64,000 nucleotides of DNA from NCBI GenBank assembly GCA_963978895.1, contig OZ022238.1, forward strand, positions 8,705,355 through 8,769,354, read 5' to 3'. Within the stretch, counting starts at the first letter, position 1. Each line of letters starts with the position of its first letter. The DNA comes from Erpobdella octoculata. Taxonomy: Eukaryota; Annelida; Clitellata; Hirudinida; Erpobdellidae. A program made the translations under genes and the position numbers. Shown piece after piece: positions 40,087 through 52,510 of this stretch. The notes under the pieces were generated by a model, which saw only the letters and a program-made list of their open reading frames with translations, had not been told where the DNA came from and did no database searches.

Positions 40087-40088
<2 letters not shown>

Positions 40089-40148
<60 letters not shown>
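40089..40148. repeat. (TA)n microsatellite
   Basis: About 60 bp of uninterrupted TA. Confidence 0.95.
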
Positions 40149-40149
<1 letters not shown>

Positions 40150-41745
40150 TTTTGTTTCATAACTACTAAAAACCTGTAATCGACTTTTTTAATAGGGGTT
40201 TTGTTAATTCTATCGTGTATAAAAGCCTGGAAAATTTATCCTACTACCACTCTTTCAATTCCTTTTTATCTTATCTCTCGCTTTTCTCTCTCTCTCTCTT
40301 TCTCTTTCTCTCTCACTCTGTCTATCACACTCTTTCATGTTTACTAATTTTAACTCCTTTGTATTTCTCTTTTTTCCTTTTTTAGTTCTCTTCCAACGAT
40401 ATTCCCGAGAATGCCTTTGTATTCTTTTTAGCTAACAAACATTTAATCCTACCCTAACAAGAATAATGCTCTAAAAAGCCATCATTTATTTCAAATCCTC
40501 AACAAACGCGCACACACGGGCAAACACAGAGCCGAAAACAAAATGTTTTTCTCATATAAAATGATGAAAAAACAGCAACATATTTAATCACATCCGTTAC
40601 TCTGAACAACATGGCGACTGAAAATACCTGCTCCGTGGGAAGCCATGCGAGGACGTTTGTAGAAAGAAATAATGTAACTTAATTGCATGCTCTGCAAGCC
40701 ATCTTGTCCCTATAACTTGTTATGAGGTGAAGTGAGTGCTGCGACGCTGGCATCATCTCAATCCTATTAGGAGCTGTGTGGCTGCTAGACAAGATGGCGG
40801 ACACAGGATGGTGAAAATGGCAGGTGTTCGGTGGTCGTCAGAGGTTCAAGCGAATGGAAGATTAAGGGGGCATGTGCAAAAGGGATTGGTGTATTCCATA
40901 TAAACAAGGTCAAATGAGGTAAGGGGTTTAAGGAGGTTTTTTATGCGCCCCCATCACGTTGGTGTTCTGGTTTTGCATCGATAATACAGGTATGTGAACA
41001 GGTAGACGTCAAGGACAGTACTCACGTGTAAGCATAGTAAAGAGTACATTATAATTAGTAAGTAAGATAAATATGTGCAGATGAAAGGTAAATTAATAAA
41101 AAAGAAACAAAGTCAGAATAAAACAGCTGTGTAAACATAGCCACAGGTAGATGCAGTTAAATAATGTTAGATATAAAAACCAGACAGGTGAAACGTTGAA
41201 ACAACAAAACAAGAAGGCTCAGAGAAGTGCGTGCAATAATAAACAGGTATCTAAAATGCAGCAAGAGGGTCGGAGTAAGGCAAGGAGATATTTAGAAAGA
41301 GATACACAGGTAGATAGTAACAATTACGAACTGGGAAGCAATAAGACAGGTGGGCAGGTAAGTGTCACACATGTGTCGTGCAGGTGTCAGGAATCTGATT
41401 TGATGCGAAACCTGCACACGACATGCGCGCCCGACGAAACGAAGAGTGTTTACGGAAACTGAAAGCTAAGATGACTTTCCTATCTTTATAACTAATAATA
41501 ATAATATTTATATATAATAGTGATATTATATAAATACAAATAAATAGTATTTATTCATATATAATATTATTAAAATATATGTTCGACTTATAATTTTAGG
41601 CTTTCATTGTAACAGCAATTTATTTTTTTATTCTCCTTTTATCTATAAATACTTTTTCAATCACCCTAATGCAAAGTGTAAATAAAGTGAATATGTCGAT
41701 GTCTGTGTTCCAACCTCTGTTTATAATTCTATTTAACCACTCTAC
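40149..41745. other. Gene-less stretch
   Basis: CT-rich simple sequence at about 40263-40335. The rest is unassigned. A 103-codon plus-strand open frame at 41151-41462 is hydrophilic, has no recognisable domain and is not flanked by convincing splice sites, so I do not call it a gene. Confidence 0.4.
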
Positions 41746-42480
41746 CCATCCATCCATCCATCCATCCATCCATCCATCCATCCATCCATCCATCCATCCA
41801 TCCATCCATCCATCCATCCATCCATCCATCCATCCATCCATCCATCCATCCATCCATCCATCCATCCATCCATCCATCCATCCATCCATCCATCCATCCA
41901 TCCATCCATCCATCCATCCATCCATCCATCCATCCATCCATCCATCCATCCATCCATCCATCCATCCATCCATCCATCCATCCATCCATCCATCCATCCA
42001 TCCATCCATCCATCCATCCATCCATCCATCCATCCATCCATCCATCCATCCATCCATCCATCCATCCATCCATCCATCCATCCATCCATCCATCCATCCA
42101 TCCATCCATCCATCCATCCATCCATCCATCCATCCATCCATCCATCCATCCATCCATCCATCCATCCATCCATCCATCCATCCATCCATCCATCCATCCA
42201 TCCATCCATCCATCCATCCATCCATCCATCCATCCATCCATCCATCCATCCATCCATCCATCCATCCATCCATCCATCCATCCATCCATCCATCCATCCA
42301 TCCATCCATCCATCCATCCATCCATCCATCCATCCATCCATCCATCCATCCATCCATCCATCCATCCATCCATCCATCCATCCATCCATCCATCCATCCA
42401 TCCATCCATCCATCCATCCATCCATCCATCCATCCATCCATCCATCCATCCATCCATCCATCCATCCATCCATCCATCCA
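41746..42480 (+). repeat. (ATCC)n tetranucleotide array, about 184 copies
   Basis: 735 bp of uninterrupted ATCC/CATC with no visible variant unit, followed by degenerate copies to about 42520. Its large open frames (HPSI and WMDG repeats) are artefacts of a stop-free 4-bp period. Confidence 0.98.
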
Positions 42481-42520
42481 CTACCACTCCCCACCTATCC
42501 ATCCATCCACCCGTCCACCA

Positions 42521-43397
42521 TTCCATCACTTATTTACTCCTTCCATCCTACGAGCGACCATCTGCGTCCGTCCACGGGGTTAATAGACAAGCAATTGAAA
42601 ACCAGTTTTCCATTTTTTTTATTTTCTCCATATTTCTCTTCTGGAACTTTCCAGCTATATTTTTCAGATTATAAAGAAACGAAAATCCATAAAAAAAGTT
42701 GATTATATCTTGCAGAAACGATCTTTAGTTTTATTTGTCACTATTGTGAATATTTGACGGTCCAGCAATCCTCGAAGGGTAGGCGAGCTGGTTGGTGTCA
42801 GCGGTGGAGCTGATTCAGAAAATGAAAAATTGCTGATTAGCCATTCCAGACAAAAAGAACTGAATAATCAGTGATACGAGCCGTAATTAAAGGAGAGCAT
42901 TTTCTCTATTTTCCCAGGTAAATTGAACGCAAAACCACTCAACTCAAGTCGAATAGAGATGAAAAGATAAGCAACATTTCTCAGTAATTTTATAATCAGT
43001 GCATTTGTTTGATTTCAGAATTGTTAAACAAATGTTTAAATGTTTATTGCATTTATTTGGTATTCTTCAACAAACTTGAATTAATACTATAGAAAGATAA
43101 CTAAAACTCAATAAAACTTCCAACAGTGAACACGTGCATAAGACAAATTAATTTCGAATTTGAAATTAAATTTTCAAGAAATTTTCTGTAAGCAAATAAA
43201 TCTGCTAGAGATGGATGTTTGGATGTGGTTTGACATGTTGTATGTGTGAATGTCGTTTGACATGTTGTATGTGTGAATGTCGTTTAACATGCACATTCGA
43301 ATGTAGTGTGACATGCACATAGGCGTACGAGCCGGGGGTGAGGGAGCGGTAGTGATGTAATTCTTTTTACCAATGCTTTTATTAACTCGTCGTCTCT
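42521..43397. other. Gene-less stretch
   Basis: AT-rich. A short imperfect tandem duplication at about 43216-43310 has words GAATGTCGTTTGACATG and TTGTATGTGT. Nothing coding is recognised. Confidence 0.4.
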
Positions 43398-43477
43398 GTT
43401 TCTCTGTCTGTCTGTTTCTCTGTCTGTCTGTTTCTCTGTCTGTCTGTTTCTCTGTCTGTCTGTTTCTCTGTCTGTTT
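43398..43477 (+). repeat. 16-bp minisatellite (TTTCTCTGTCTGTCTG), 5 copies
   Basis: Five near-perfect copies of the 16-bp unit, built from CTGT and CTCT tetramers. Confidence 0.9.
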
Positions 43478-44718
43478 CAAATCTTGCAATCAATTTTTGA
43501 GTCACTTCCTGATGATAGATTTTTTTCAAATTTTGCATACATGCTCAAAATAGAAGACAATGCAATATTCAATTATTAGTTTTACAATAAGTCAATTAAT
43601 TTAGTTAATTTTAATTAATTTATATATATTTATGTATATGTGTACGTGTGTGTGTTTATTATATTTTTTTTATCTAGGAATTTATGTATATGTGTTTGCA
43701 AAAAATTGATTGCAAAATTTGTGTTTTAATTACATATAAAAGCATTGGGTTTTAAAAATTCGTTTTTAATTTACTTGTTTTAATTTAATTTCAGCTAAAT
43801 TCTTATAACAGGACAGATAATATTTTATATTTGTAATTATGTAAGCAGTGGCATTTTATTTCATTTTCAACTCTGATTCGAAAAGTTATTTTTGGAATGT
43901 TTTGTGACTTTAATTTTATTAGAAAGTTTTATTTTCGGAAGAAAATTTTTAAGCTGGTTGTTTTCTTCTTCTTCTCACTTAATTTTAAATATTTCTAAAA
44001 GGTTTAATGATTGATCTGTTTATGCCAACCAACATAAAAATGGCGATAACACGTGATCTAGTTTTAAATAGCAATAATTATTGTATTGATGCTGTAACAT
44101 GACTGGACAGTAACTCAGTAACTCGTGGTTACGACTGAATTTAGAATTAATTCTTAACTTTAAGACGAAAGCTGCTATTGAAAATCAAATTTACTCACAA
44201 ATTGAACGTGAATAAAAACTATTTAGTACAAATATTTATGCCATACTTACTGGGTGATGCTTTTCTGATTTGTTATCCTTACTGACCTAAAAGTCCATGA
44301 AATTTCAACAACTGAGCAAAACCTCTGCAATCTCAGGATGAAATCTTTTTGCCTTGCCCTTCATGGCGACTTTCACCAGTTCTACTCAATTTGTAAAAAA
44401 TTTTTTGTTGATCTTTTTTATAATTCCGACCATTTTTTATTTGCATTATTTTAAGTTAAAAATTCAATTAGAAGAAAAGCAGTACATAACTGGGAATTTT
44501 TTTTCAGGCGGTTCGAAAGACAACGAACGACCATCTGCCGGAGTATACAAGAGAGGGGGTAGGTGGGGTGAAAGTGGGGGTGAGTGGGTAGGGTGGGGGT
44601 GCTTCTTTGATAATTCTTAACAGTATTGTACTTATATCTTAAGTGTTCTTATTTCAGCTTATTTTGTTCAAATTAACGTCTTTTTTTAATTAAAATCGTA
44701 ATTATCATCACAGGTACT
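43478..44718. other. Gene-less AT-rich stretch
   Basis: No coding exon, tRNA or recognised repeat family. A short G-rich run (about 44551-44602, GGGGGTAGGTGGGGTG and similar) could form a G-quadruplex on the plus strand. Confidence 0.4.
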
Positions 44719-44809
44719 AACATCGTCATCATTATCATCATCATCATTACCACCAAAACCACCATCACCATCATCATCATCCTCGTCGTCATCGTCGTCA
44801 TCGTCGTCG

Positions 44810-44856
<47 letters not shown>

Positions 44857-44886
44857 GCCATCGTCGTCGTCGTCGTCATCATCAGC
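44719..44886 (+). repeat. (ATC/GTC)n trinucleotide array
   Basis: About 170 bp of ATC and GTC triplets with occasional ACC. Open frames through it (poly-Asp and poly-Met) are artefacts. Confidence 0.95.
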
Positions 44887-45765
44887 ACCATCGGTGTATC
44901 TCAATAAAAACACTTTTATAGCTCAGTTTAAAAGCCTCCTGACAGAGCAAAAGAAAACCGAACCGAGTGACCCAATTAGCAGTCCAACTCAACCTCTTGA
45001 ACTTTGACCCTCGGTCATTGCCGACCTGTCAGAGTCAGTTGCGCAACTGCAGAGCAAACACGCAATCAGACGAGCGCATTCCTATTTCCAGGTGTTCTTC
45101 CTCTCATGCTTTCCATCTTTTTTAACTCTTTTTCCTGCTTTGCTTTCTTCTTCTCCAGCTTGCACTGTTCATTAATTGCCACTTTCAAACTGGAAACATT
45201 CATTTTAGAAAAAACCGGCGGTGATCTTGAATGTGCTTATTAGGAGAGAATAAGTGGAAAAACATTGAAAAAAGCAACGGATAGAAAGCAAAAAGAGAAA
45301 TAAATATTGGAATAAAAAAGAGAGAGAGAGAAGAAAGAAGAAATTAGTACGAACCTATGCAAAAGATATCTTCCATGTACCATATAGAACTTTGAAAGCC
45401 ATTTTAAAATTAAAAATTTTTAAAATCAAACGGTTATCGAATAATGTCTAAGAAACAACTTTCTGACACAATACAGACTTTTAAAGTCAGCAAGATTACC
45501 TGCGTTTCACAATCCTCTTCAAACTAACTGCTATTTTAATATCGTGGGTATAAGTCTTAAAGAAAGTAAAACATTGAAGAATACAGCATGTACGAACCAC
45601 CTGATCTTGTTTACTATTTTTTTGTCAGACAGCAATATTGAAAATATATTTAAAAATAAAACACCAGATAATAATATTAATCATGATATTATTAATAATA
45701 TTATTATTATTATTAATCATAATATTGAGAATAATAATATTATTCGTAATCATGATATTAATTTA
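44887..45765. other. Gene-less stretch
   Basis: Mostly unassigned. An ATT/AAT-rich trinucleotide-like stretch (45667-45760) leads directly into the SINE at 45766. No supported coding exon is seen. Confidence 0.4.
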
Positions 45766-45946
45766 GTGGCGGTGGTGGCTAAGCGGTAAAGCGTTCGCCT
45801 GTCACCTTGTAGGTCGGTGGTTCGAATCTCACTGGCGTCACCATCGTAGCTCCCTTAAGCAAGGAGTTTACACGCATTGCTCAGGTTGAGTGTCTCGCGG
45901 GGTTAACAACTCCTTTCACTAACCTTAAAAAAAAAAAAAAAAAAAT
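45766..45946 (+). mobile_element. tRNA-derived SINE (family A), near full length with A-tail
   Basis: The best copy in the window. The head has A-box-like TGGCTAAGCGG and B-box-like GGTTCGAATCTC, about 45 bp apart. The body is CCCTTAAGCAAGGAGTTTAC, then CATTGCTCAGG, GTCTCGCGGGG and AACTCCTTTCACTAACC. It ends in an A-run of about 19 bp (about 45928-45946). The A-tail indicates LINE-type target-primed insertion. Confidence 0.88.
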
Positions 45947-46102
45947 AAATTATTGAGTCCTGCTTATGATTTATTTAAGAAAAAACATTCGGGAATGAAA
46001 TTCGTGTTCAGTTTCCTCTGAGGACAGACAGCAGGACTGATATTGCAGTGTCTCCTGAATAATTCCATCAATCTAAAGATGACGTAAAACTATGATGTAC
46101 AG

Positions 46103-46637
46103 CGACGGGTCCAAAGGGGTTGAGGGGATAGATTCCCTAACCAGATTCTCAATAAAAAATATCCTTTGGTTGGGTTTTTAAAAATGACCACTTTTTTAAA
46201 AGTACCTAGAACTATCCACCCGGTCATCAGCTTTTTTGGAAAAAGAAAATGTGAAAAATTTCAAACTTTATTTGGAAATAAAGTACCTGCATCTCCCTCT
46301 CCCCATCATATCCCCCTCCTCATCATATCCCCCTCCACATCATATCCTCCTCCCCATCATATCCCCCTCCCCATCATATCCCCCTCCCCATCATATCCCC
46401 CTCCCCATCATATCCCCCTCCCCATCATATCCCTCTCCCCATCATATCCCCTTCCCCATCATATCCCCCACCCCATCATATCCCCCTCCCCATCATATCC
46501 TTTCCATCCTATCCCCCTCTCCATCATATCCCCTTCTCCATCATATCCCCCTCCCCATCATATCCCCCTCCCCAGCATATCCCCCTCCCCAACACATCCC
46601 CCTCCCCATCATATCCCCCTCTCCATCATCCGCCACT
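46103..46637. mobile_element. hAT-like MITE copy whose 3' end expanded into a 17-bp minisatellite
   Basis: The left end CAGCGACGGGTCCAAAGGGG and the right end CATCCGCCACTG fit the inverted CAGTGGCGGATCCAGG family ends. The inside has AAAGTACCTAGAACTATCC and GGTCATCAGCTTTTTTGG, as in other copies. The C-rich part next to the right end is amplified (separate entry). Confidence 0.5.
46286..46630 (+). repeat. 17-bp C-rich minisatellite with G-quadruplex potential on the minus strand
   Basis: About 20 copies of CCCCATCATATCCCCCT with single-base variants. Each minus-strand unit supplies two runs of four or more G (GGGGA..GGGG), so neighbouring units give many possible four-run G-quadruplexes. 17 bp x 3 = 51 bp, which explains the periodic open frames of 17 residues. 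Confidence 0.9.
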
Positions 46638-46854
46638 GATGATGTACAAAACAAGCATACACACAATTCCAAAAAGTCTTTTTCAAATTACCAAGAATTT
46701 CTTCTACTGTGACAAAGTAGCGCCTAATAACATGTTACAACGTGGTATCATTGGACCACTCATATTTCATATTTTTTAAACGAAAAAAGCATAAAAAATG
46801 TGAGAACCTTTGAATGGAAATTAAAAAAGAATCTTAAATATAAAAATGAATGTT

Positions 46855-47306
46855 TGTTAGTATGTATTTATCTATGTATATATGTATGTTCTGGCTTCAA
46901 ACGAAAACCGCCAAACAGATTTTATTGAAATTTTACACTTAAGTAATATAATCAGCCGGTGGTTTGGATCGAGTTTGGAAAACTTTTGTTAATCCGTTGG
47001 TGTTTTATGAAAAAAGCGTTTCGGTCAAGCCCAAGCTGAGCGGGTAAGCCAGCCAGTTTATTTTACTCATACTCGCCTATTGCGAGCCTGTCCTAAGCCT
47101 GGATAAAGGAGGAGAATAAAATTAGGATAAAATTAATATTAAACTTCAAATAATAACAATACATACCAAGATTATTTAAAAATACCTTGATGTTTATTAC
47201 AAATTCATTAAAAACTCTGGAAATGATATGGAAATAGACCCTTGGGTTAACAAAAATCCGGGCAACGCCGGGTACCCCATATAGTTTATAATATACATCG
47301 CAAACC
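46855..47306 (+). mobile_element. Dispersed Helitron-like non-autonomous repeat
   Basis: Begins with a 'ccgccaaacagattttattgaaatttt' type block and ends with CCGGGCAACGCCGGG, a hairpin, then TACCCCATATAGT. A G/C-rich 3' hairpin followed by a short CTAGT-like end is Helitron-like; the assignment is by resemblance only. No coding sequence. Confidence 0.45.
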
Positions 47307-47490
47307 CGTCCGTTGCAAAATAAATACACAATTTCTTTACATTTACGGTCAATTGTTAGACGTTGTAGCGCAGTTTCCTTCTTGTCAGAGGACGGCGTCA
47401 GCTGTTGTTATGACGACTGTCGTCGTGACGTCATTCTGGTGATCGACTGTCATTTCTCGGATGGTCGAGCAGTTTTGTGGTCGTAAACAC

Positions 47491-48078
47491 ACACACATGC
47501 ATGCATGCATGCATACATACATACATACATACATACATACATACATACATACATACATACATACATACATACATACATACATACATACATACATACATAC
47601 ATACATACATACATACATACATACATACATACATACATACATACATACATACATACATACATACATACATACATACATACATACATACATACATACATAC
47701 ATACATACATACATACATACATACATACATACATACATACATACATACATACATACATACATACATACATACATACATACATACATACATACATACATAC
47801 ATACATACATACATACATACATACATACATACATACATACATACATACATACATACATACATACATACATACATACATACATACATACATACATACATAC
47901 ATACATACATACATACATACATACATACATACATACATACATACATACATACATACATACATACATACATACATACATACATACATACATACATACATAC
48001 ATACATACATACATACATACATACATACATACATACATACATACATACATACATACATACATACATACATACAAACAT

Positions 48079-48118
<40 letters not shown>

Positions 48119-48200
48119 ACATACATACATACATACATACATACATACATACATACATACATACATACATACATACATACATACATACATACATACATAC
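47491..48200 (+). repeat. (CATA)n tetranucleotide array with GCAT start and (CA)n interruption
   Basis: Starts with four GCAT units, then about 0.6 kb of ATAC/CATA. There is one A-for-T substitution near 48072 and a (CA)n block at about 48095-48115, and CATA resumes to 48200. Open frames through it are artefacts. Confidence 0.97.
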
Positions 48201-48597
48201 AATTTCACCATTACCAAAACTCCCACGGTCACATGACCATACCTTCCTATTTCCCCCGAAAACAACTTTTTTGCAGTGTTACTAAAAAGAGTGATTATGA
48301 GGAGGTTGGAAAATGTTCACAGCACCTTCTTCCATGTTAATTAACACATCCACCAAAAATGAACAGTTGCTAAGTAATAATTTTTATTTTTTACATGTTT
48401 CATTCTTATTTTTTTTACTGTTTTTTCGCATCTTTTTATTAAAATGTTTTTCTCTTTCTGTTACTTACTTTCTTTTCTTGTTTTTCTCTCCATTTCTCTC
48501 TCTCTCCCTCCTTTTCTCTCTGCTGATTTGTGTTCGTGCGTTCACATAGCAAGACCGTTCGCGATCGTTATTAGCTATTATAGTCCTTGTTGCATAC

Positions 48598-48716
48598 GTT
48601 TTACCATCAACATCATCATCACCACCACCATTGTTATCATTATCATTATCATCATCATCACCATCGTCATCGTCATCATTATCATCATCATCACCATCAT
48701 CATCATCTGCCTCATT
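48598..48716 (+). repeat. (ATC)n-rich imperfect trinucleotide array
   Basis: ATC triplets interrupted by ACC, GTC and ATT. Noncoding by my reading. Confidence 0.85.
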
Positions 48717-48984
48717 AAAACCAGGGCCATTATTATAAAGGAGGAGATCATCAGCATCAACTCGATGGCAACAGGTGTCGTGTGTGGCGAAAGGTGAAGA
48801 CGTATGAATTATAGCGGTTTGAGCGCGTGCTTGGCTGGCGGTTGGAAATTTAAAAGAAAAACACAATAAAAGAGGTTTTCCCACGGCAAATTTAAACGAT
48901 TTATTGTCTTTTGGATGTGTGCTATAACGGCTATATAACGATGAAATCTTTCAAAAGAAGGTGGTGATGATGGGTAGGACGGGT

Positions 48985-49035
48985 AACATGGCAAAATGGC
49001 ATACCTACCCCCTTGACCAAGGAGTTTATCTCTGA
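48985..49035 (-). mobile_element. SINE family A body fragment
   Basis: GGCATACCTACCCCCTTGACCAAGGAGTTTA on plus resembles GCGCCTACCCCCTTAGC and CTCCTTGCTTAAGGG of the copy at 10.6 kb, rearranged and shortened. Confidence 0.4.
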
Positions 49036-49095
49036 CTGTTAGTTGTACAGTTAAGTTGATTTTGGTTTATTGGAAGCATCAGATGTTAATTCTGC

Positions 49096-49329
49096 CATTC
49101 TATCTCACTCACGTCAGATTGAGACAGAATGGTAGAAGATGAATTAGAAGCTTTAAAAAATAACATGATTGGTAGAACATCAATTCAAAATCAAAGACCA
49201 GATCTAGATGTAGACTTACATGGACATATTGACGACAATGATGCTTTAAACTCTCAACCCAAAGGGTTTGATAAAGATTTGAGGATGCAATCAGTTATGA
49301 GAGGGGACAGGCTTTTGGGTTATATATGA
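49096..49329 (+). other. Hairpin followed by an unidentified 66-codon open frame
   Basis: A 13-bp stem with one mismatch (CCATTCTATCTCA with TGAGACAGAATGG, 12-base loop) ends at the ATG of an open frame (49129-49329). A stop lies in the same frame just upstream. The product would be hydrophilic and acidic (VEDELEALKNNMIGRTS and LDVDLHGHIDDNDALN). I recognise no family. A first exon, a small gene or chance are all possible. Confidence 0.2.
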
Positions 49330-50394
49330 CTAGATTCCACAAAAAAATATTTCAAAAATTAGAAAAAAACCATATTTTAGCGCAATTGTGGACAAATTCC
49401 AAAAAGAATTATTATATTTAAAAAAACAAATCAAACAATGAGTTATGGAATTCCCTTATAAAAGTTAAACAGTTTTAGAAACTTATTAAAAATTAAATTT
49501 TTGGTTAAAGAGTGATTTATTGTCAATAATTCATATGATATATGCAAAAATAACTCATTAGTTTTAGCAGACGGACAGTTTGGCTATTTCGGTGATATAC
49601 GCCTTTTCAACTAAGACAATTTTTTATTTTTCAGCGTGTTTTTAAAACACATTGGATTTTTTCGTGATTTAAAAAAGATAAATTTAAATGAAAATTTTTT
49701 TTATGTGCTAAATTTTAAGCAAAAAAACTTTTAAAAATGTTTGGGAGCTTAATGAGCCCCCAGACCCCCCACACAGTTTTGGAAAAAAAAAGATTGAAAG
49801 GAAATAATGAAAAAGAGTGAAGGCTTGCCTCCGTGAAAAATTCCTGCGGGCCCCTTGTGATTATTTCTTGTGCCAAAACAACAGTATTGTTTAGTAATTT
49901 TATATTAATAATTCAAACGGTTCAGAAATTTATTTATCTTGTGTTTTGAAATGACTTTATTATATCAAGGAGAGATCTTGGAGTTCGGTGATGGACCTTA
50001 TAACCGGACTAATTCTTAGAATCGAACCAGTTAGTTGTATGTTGCATCATTTTAATGAATATTTTGAAACAACAACCAGCCACGTTTGGAGTTGTTCCAC
50101 CTCGGCGCATAAACTTTTTCGTTTGCTAGTCCTGAATGGTTTAATATCGATATGATGATGTCCAAAATTTGATATATTAAATGTAAAATAAAAAAAATCC
50201 AGAGTTATGGAAACATATGGCAGTCACAGATATGTGCGAGTTGGCTCCGGGCAAAAACTCCACTACAGCGTGTTGCAGCTCCGCATCAGGACTTTGGTGA
50301 CAATATAATCACGCCATCACGCCCAACCATACAGTTTTATTCAAGTCTTGTTTCCGACAGTTTTAGCCACAACTAAATAACTCGTACCCACCAG
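49330..50394. other. Gene-less AT-rich stretch
   Basis: No coding sequence, RNA gene or recognised repeat. Confidence 0.4.
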
Positions 50395-50910
50395 TGGCAG
50401 AATCAGATTTCACTGCGTATGGCGGTAAAAAGTTTATATGGGCGTCTGAGGGCTTGATGAACGTATGGCTAATTGATTCTGGTGTAATGGTACGGTAGAC
50501 AGTTGTTGAAAGACTTCAACACCGATTTCAGTTTTTTTACATCTGTGATGTGGCTGTTCTTTACGATGTTGTGGGTTCCTGAAGCAAAAAAAAACAATGT
50601 TTATAGAATTTGGGCAACGTTTCATAGCAAGAGAGGCAGATTCGGTATGTTCTGCAGCCTTTCAAGCTTGTCAGAATGTCCTATTCTTCTCGTTATTTCA
50701 AGAGGTGGTTAGATGTAGTGAAGGGAATGAAGCAAAACGGGTTCAGTTATAGTGCCACCGGTATACCTTGACAATTCCGACAGAACATCGGAGATTTTCT
50801 TAACATTCAACGTTTCAATTCCATCTTCAACTCCAATAGAGTTTTGTTTCAATGCTGGAAACATGGTTTTCATTAAGCCACAAAATAAGCTCTCAGATGA
50901 AACTTCTTAA
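50395..50910 (-). pseudogene. Unidentified decayed coding-like segment, possibly transposon-borne
   Basis: The minus strand is open for 65 codons (50712-50906). It encodes a protein-like sequence including SLFCGLMKTMFPALKQNSIG and NVKKISDVLSELSRYTGG. Downstream frames are broken by several stops. The right edge has CAGTGGCAGAATC (50395), similar to the hAT-like MITE ends, so it may lie in a transposon. I cannot name the parent gene. Confidence 0.3.
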
Positions 50911-51970
50911 AACTCCATTCCATCATATCTATCAAGACTTTTAAAACTATAGGACGTTTGTTACCCGTCATAAAAATTAAGATATTATTTTTATTTAAAA
51001 AATTCTTTTCTAACAGTATTTTGTATTTCAAAAACCAAATATTTTATATTACTATTTGAAATATCATTTTAAATGTGTATTTGTATTTAATATTTAAAAT
51101 ACTCTAAAATAGTGTACAAGCATTCATTGTTATTAATCTGAAAAAAATAAAAAATCTCAATTTTGAATTGTAACAAATTTGATGATGATTACAAACCACT
51201 GTTTAAAATCCACACAAGTAACAAAGTTCCTTAGTGTTTTTTGGCCGAAATTTATTAAACGCAGTAAAGAAAACTAAAGACATGTACGAAGAATGATTAT
51301 AATGAGATGATGCAAACAAAGGAGATGGCTTGAAATAAATGACTGAATATCTGGTTTCATTCAATGGTCGAATCGATTGTAAGTTTCGAAGACAATAAGA
51401 AACTTTATATCTTGATTTATAGCTTGATAAATGTCATTTTGGTTTGAAAATTAAATAATATCAGTTACAGTCAAGTTTTCCAGATTAAATGAGTGAAGGA
51501 AAGGAAATAAGGATGACGAAAAACTGTTGTGATTTAGATGAAACTGAAAAAATGCTTTCTAATAAAATGTTATAAATGGAAAGAAGAAGGCGTGAAGTGT
51601 ATTTTCAGAATCGGAATGGGCGCGGCTAGCCCTCCAAGCCGTATATTCTGCATCCGCAACTTCTGCCCACACGTACTCACGCAAACACACACACAAACGC
51701 AAACACATAAACACACACACACACAAACGCAAACACACCTTATACACAAAGGGCGCCGACGACACGCCTCCATAATATTTCGACGCGCGAATGCTTTGTT
51801 GTGTTGAATCGCGGCTTCTTTTTGATCTTCTTGTATTTTTTGACAACTTGTGACGCTGAGGCGTTTGCAGACGCTTGTCGGCGCGTAAGTTGTGAGTTTG
51901 ATTGCCGTAGGCGCCCTCTATTGTTGGCGGAAGAACTGTCGTGTTAACGCACAGCGGCACGATTGACACG
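50911..51970. other. Gene-less stretch
   Basis: AT-rich with a CA-rich patch (about 51678-51740, ACACAAACGC words). The segment 51840-51960 has GTTTGATTGCCGTAGGCGCC-type sequence that may be a SINE remnant. No gene is recognised. Confidence 0.35.
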
Positions 51971-51977
51971 CAACGAC

Positions 51978-52257
<280 letters not shown>

Positions 52258-52318
52258 TTTTTTTTAAAACGTTTATTAATTCAACAAGGTTGATGAAAGG
52301 AGTTACCTCCGCGAGACA
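52258..52318 (-). mobile_element. SINE family A 3' tail between two GAT-type arrays
   Basis: The minus strand GTCTCGCGGAGGTAACTCC followed by TTTCATCAACCTT matches the end of the SINE at 45.8 kb (GTCTCGCGGGGTTAACAACT, CCTTTCACTAACCTT). It then runs into an A-rich stretch and (ATC)n on the same strand. Confidence 0.65.
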
Positions 52319-52348
52319 ATGATGATGATGACAATGACGATGACGACG

Positions 52349-52379
<31 letters not shown>

Positions 52380-52383
52380 TGAT

Positions 52384-52427
<44 letters not shown>

Positions 52428-52510
52428 CGACGATGACGATGACGATGACGATGATGACGACAACAATGCTGACGATGATGTCGATGATGACGATGATGGT
52501 GTGGTGATGA
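52319..52510 (+). repeat. (GAC/GAT)n trinucleotide array
   Basis: About 190 bp of GAC and GAT triplets, distinct in composition from the purer GAT array on the other side of the SINE tail. Confidence 0.95.

Noticed and set aside
41620..42583. Long HPSI and WMDG repeat frames
   Set aside because: Artefact of an ATCC tetranucleotide array.
45766..45840. Functional tRNA gene
   Set aside because: A-box and B-box are present, but the tRNA-like part continues into a shared repeat body and an A-tail; several copies occur in the window.
46166..46712. Proline/serine/histidine-rich frames that look like a secreted repetitive protein
   Set aside because: Two frames are equally periodic because 17 bp x 3 = 51 bp; the array continues a MITE, and no signal peptide or splice structure is present.
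47385..48340. Long MYVC and YIHT repeat frames
   Set aside because: Artefact of a CATA tetranucleotide array.
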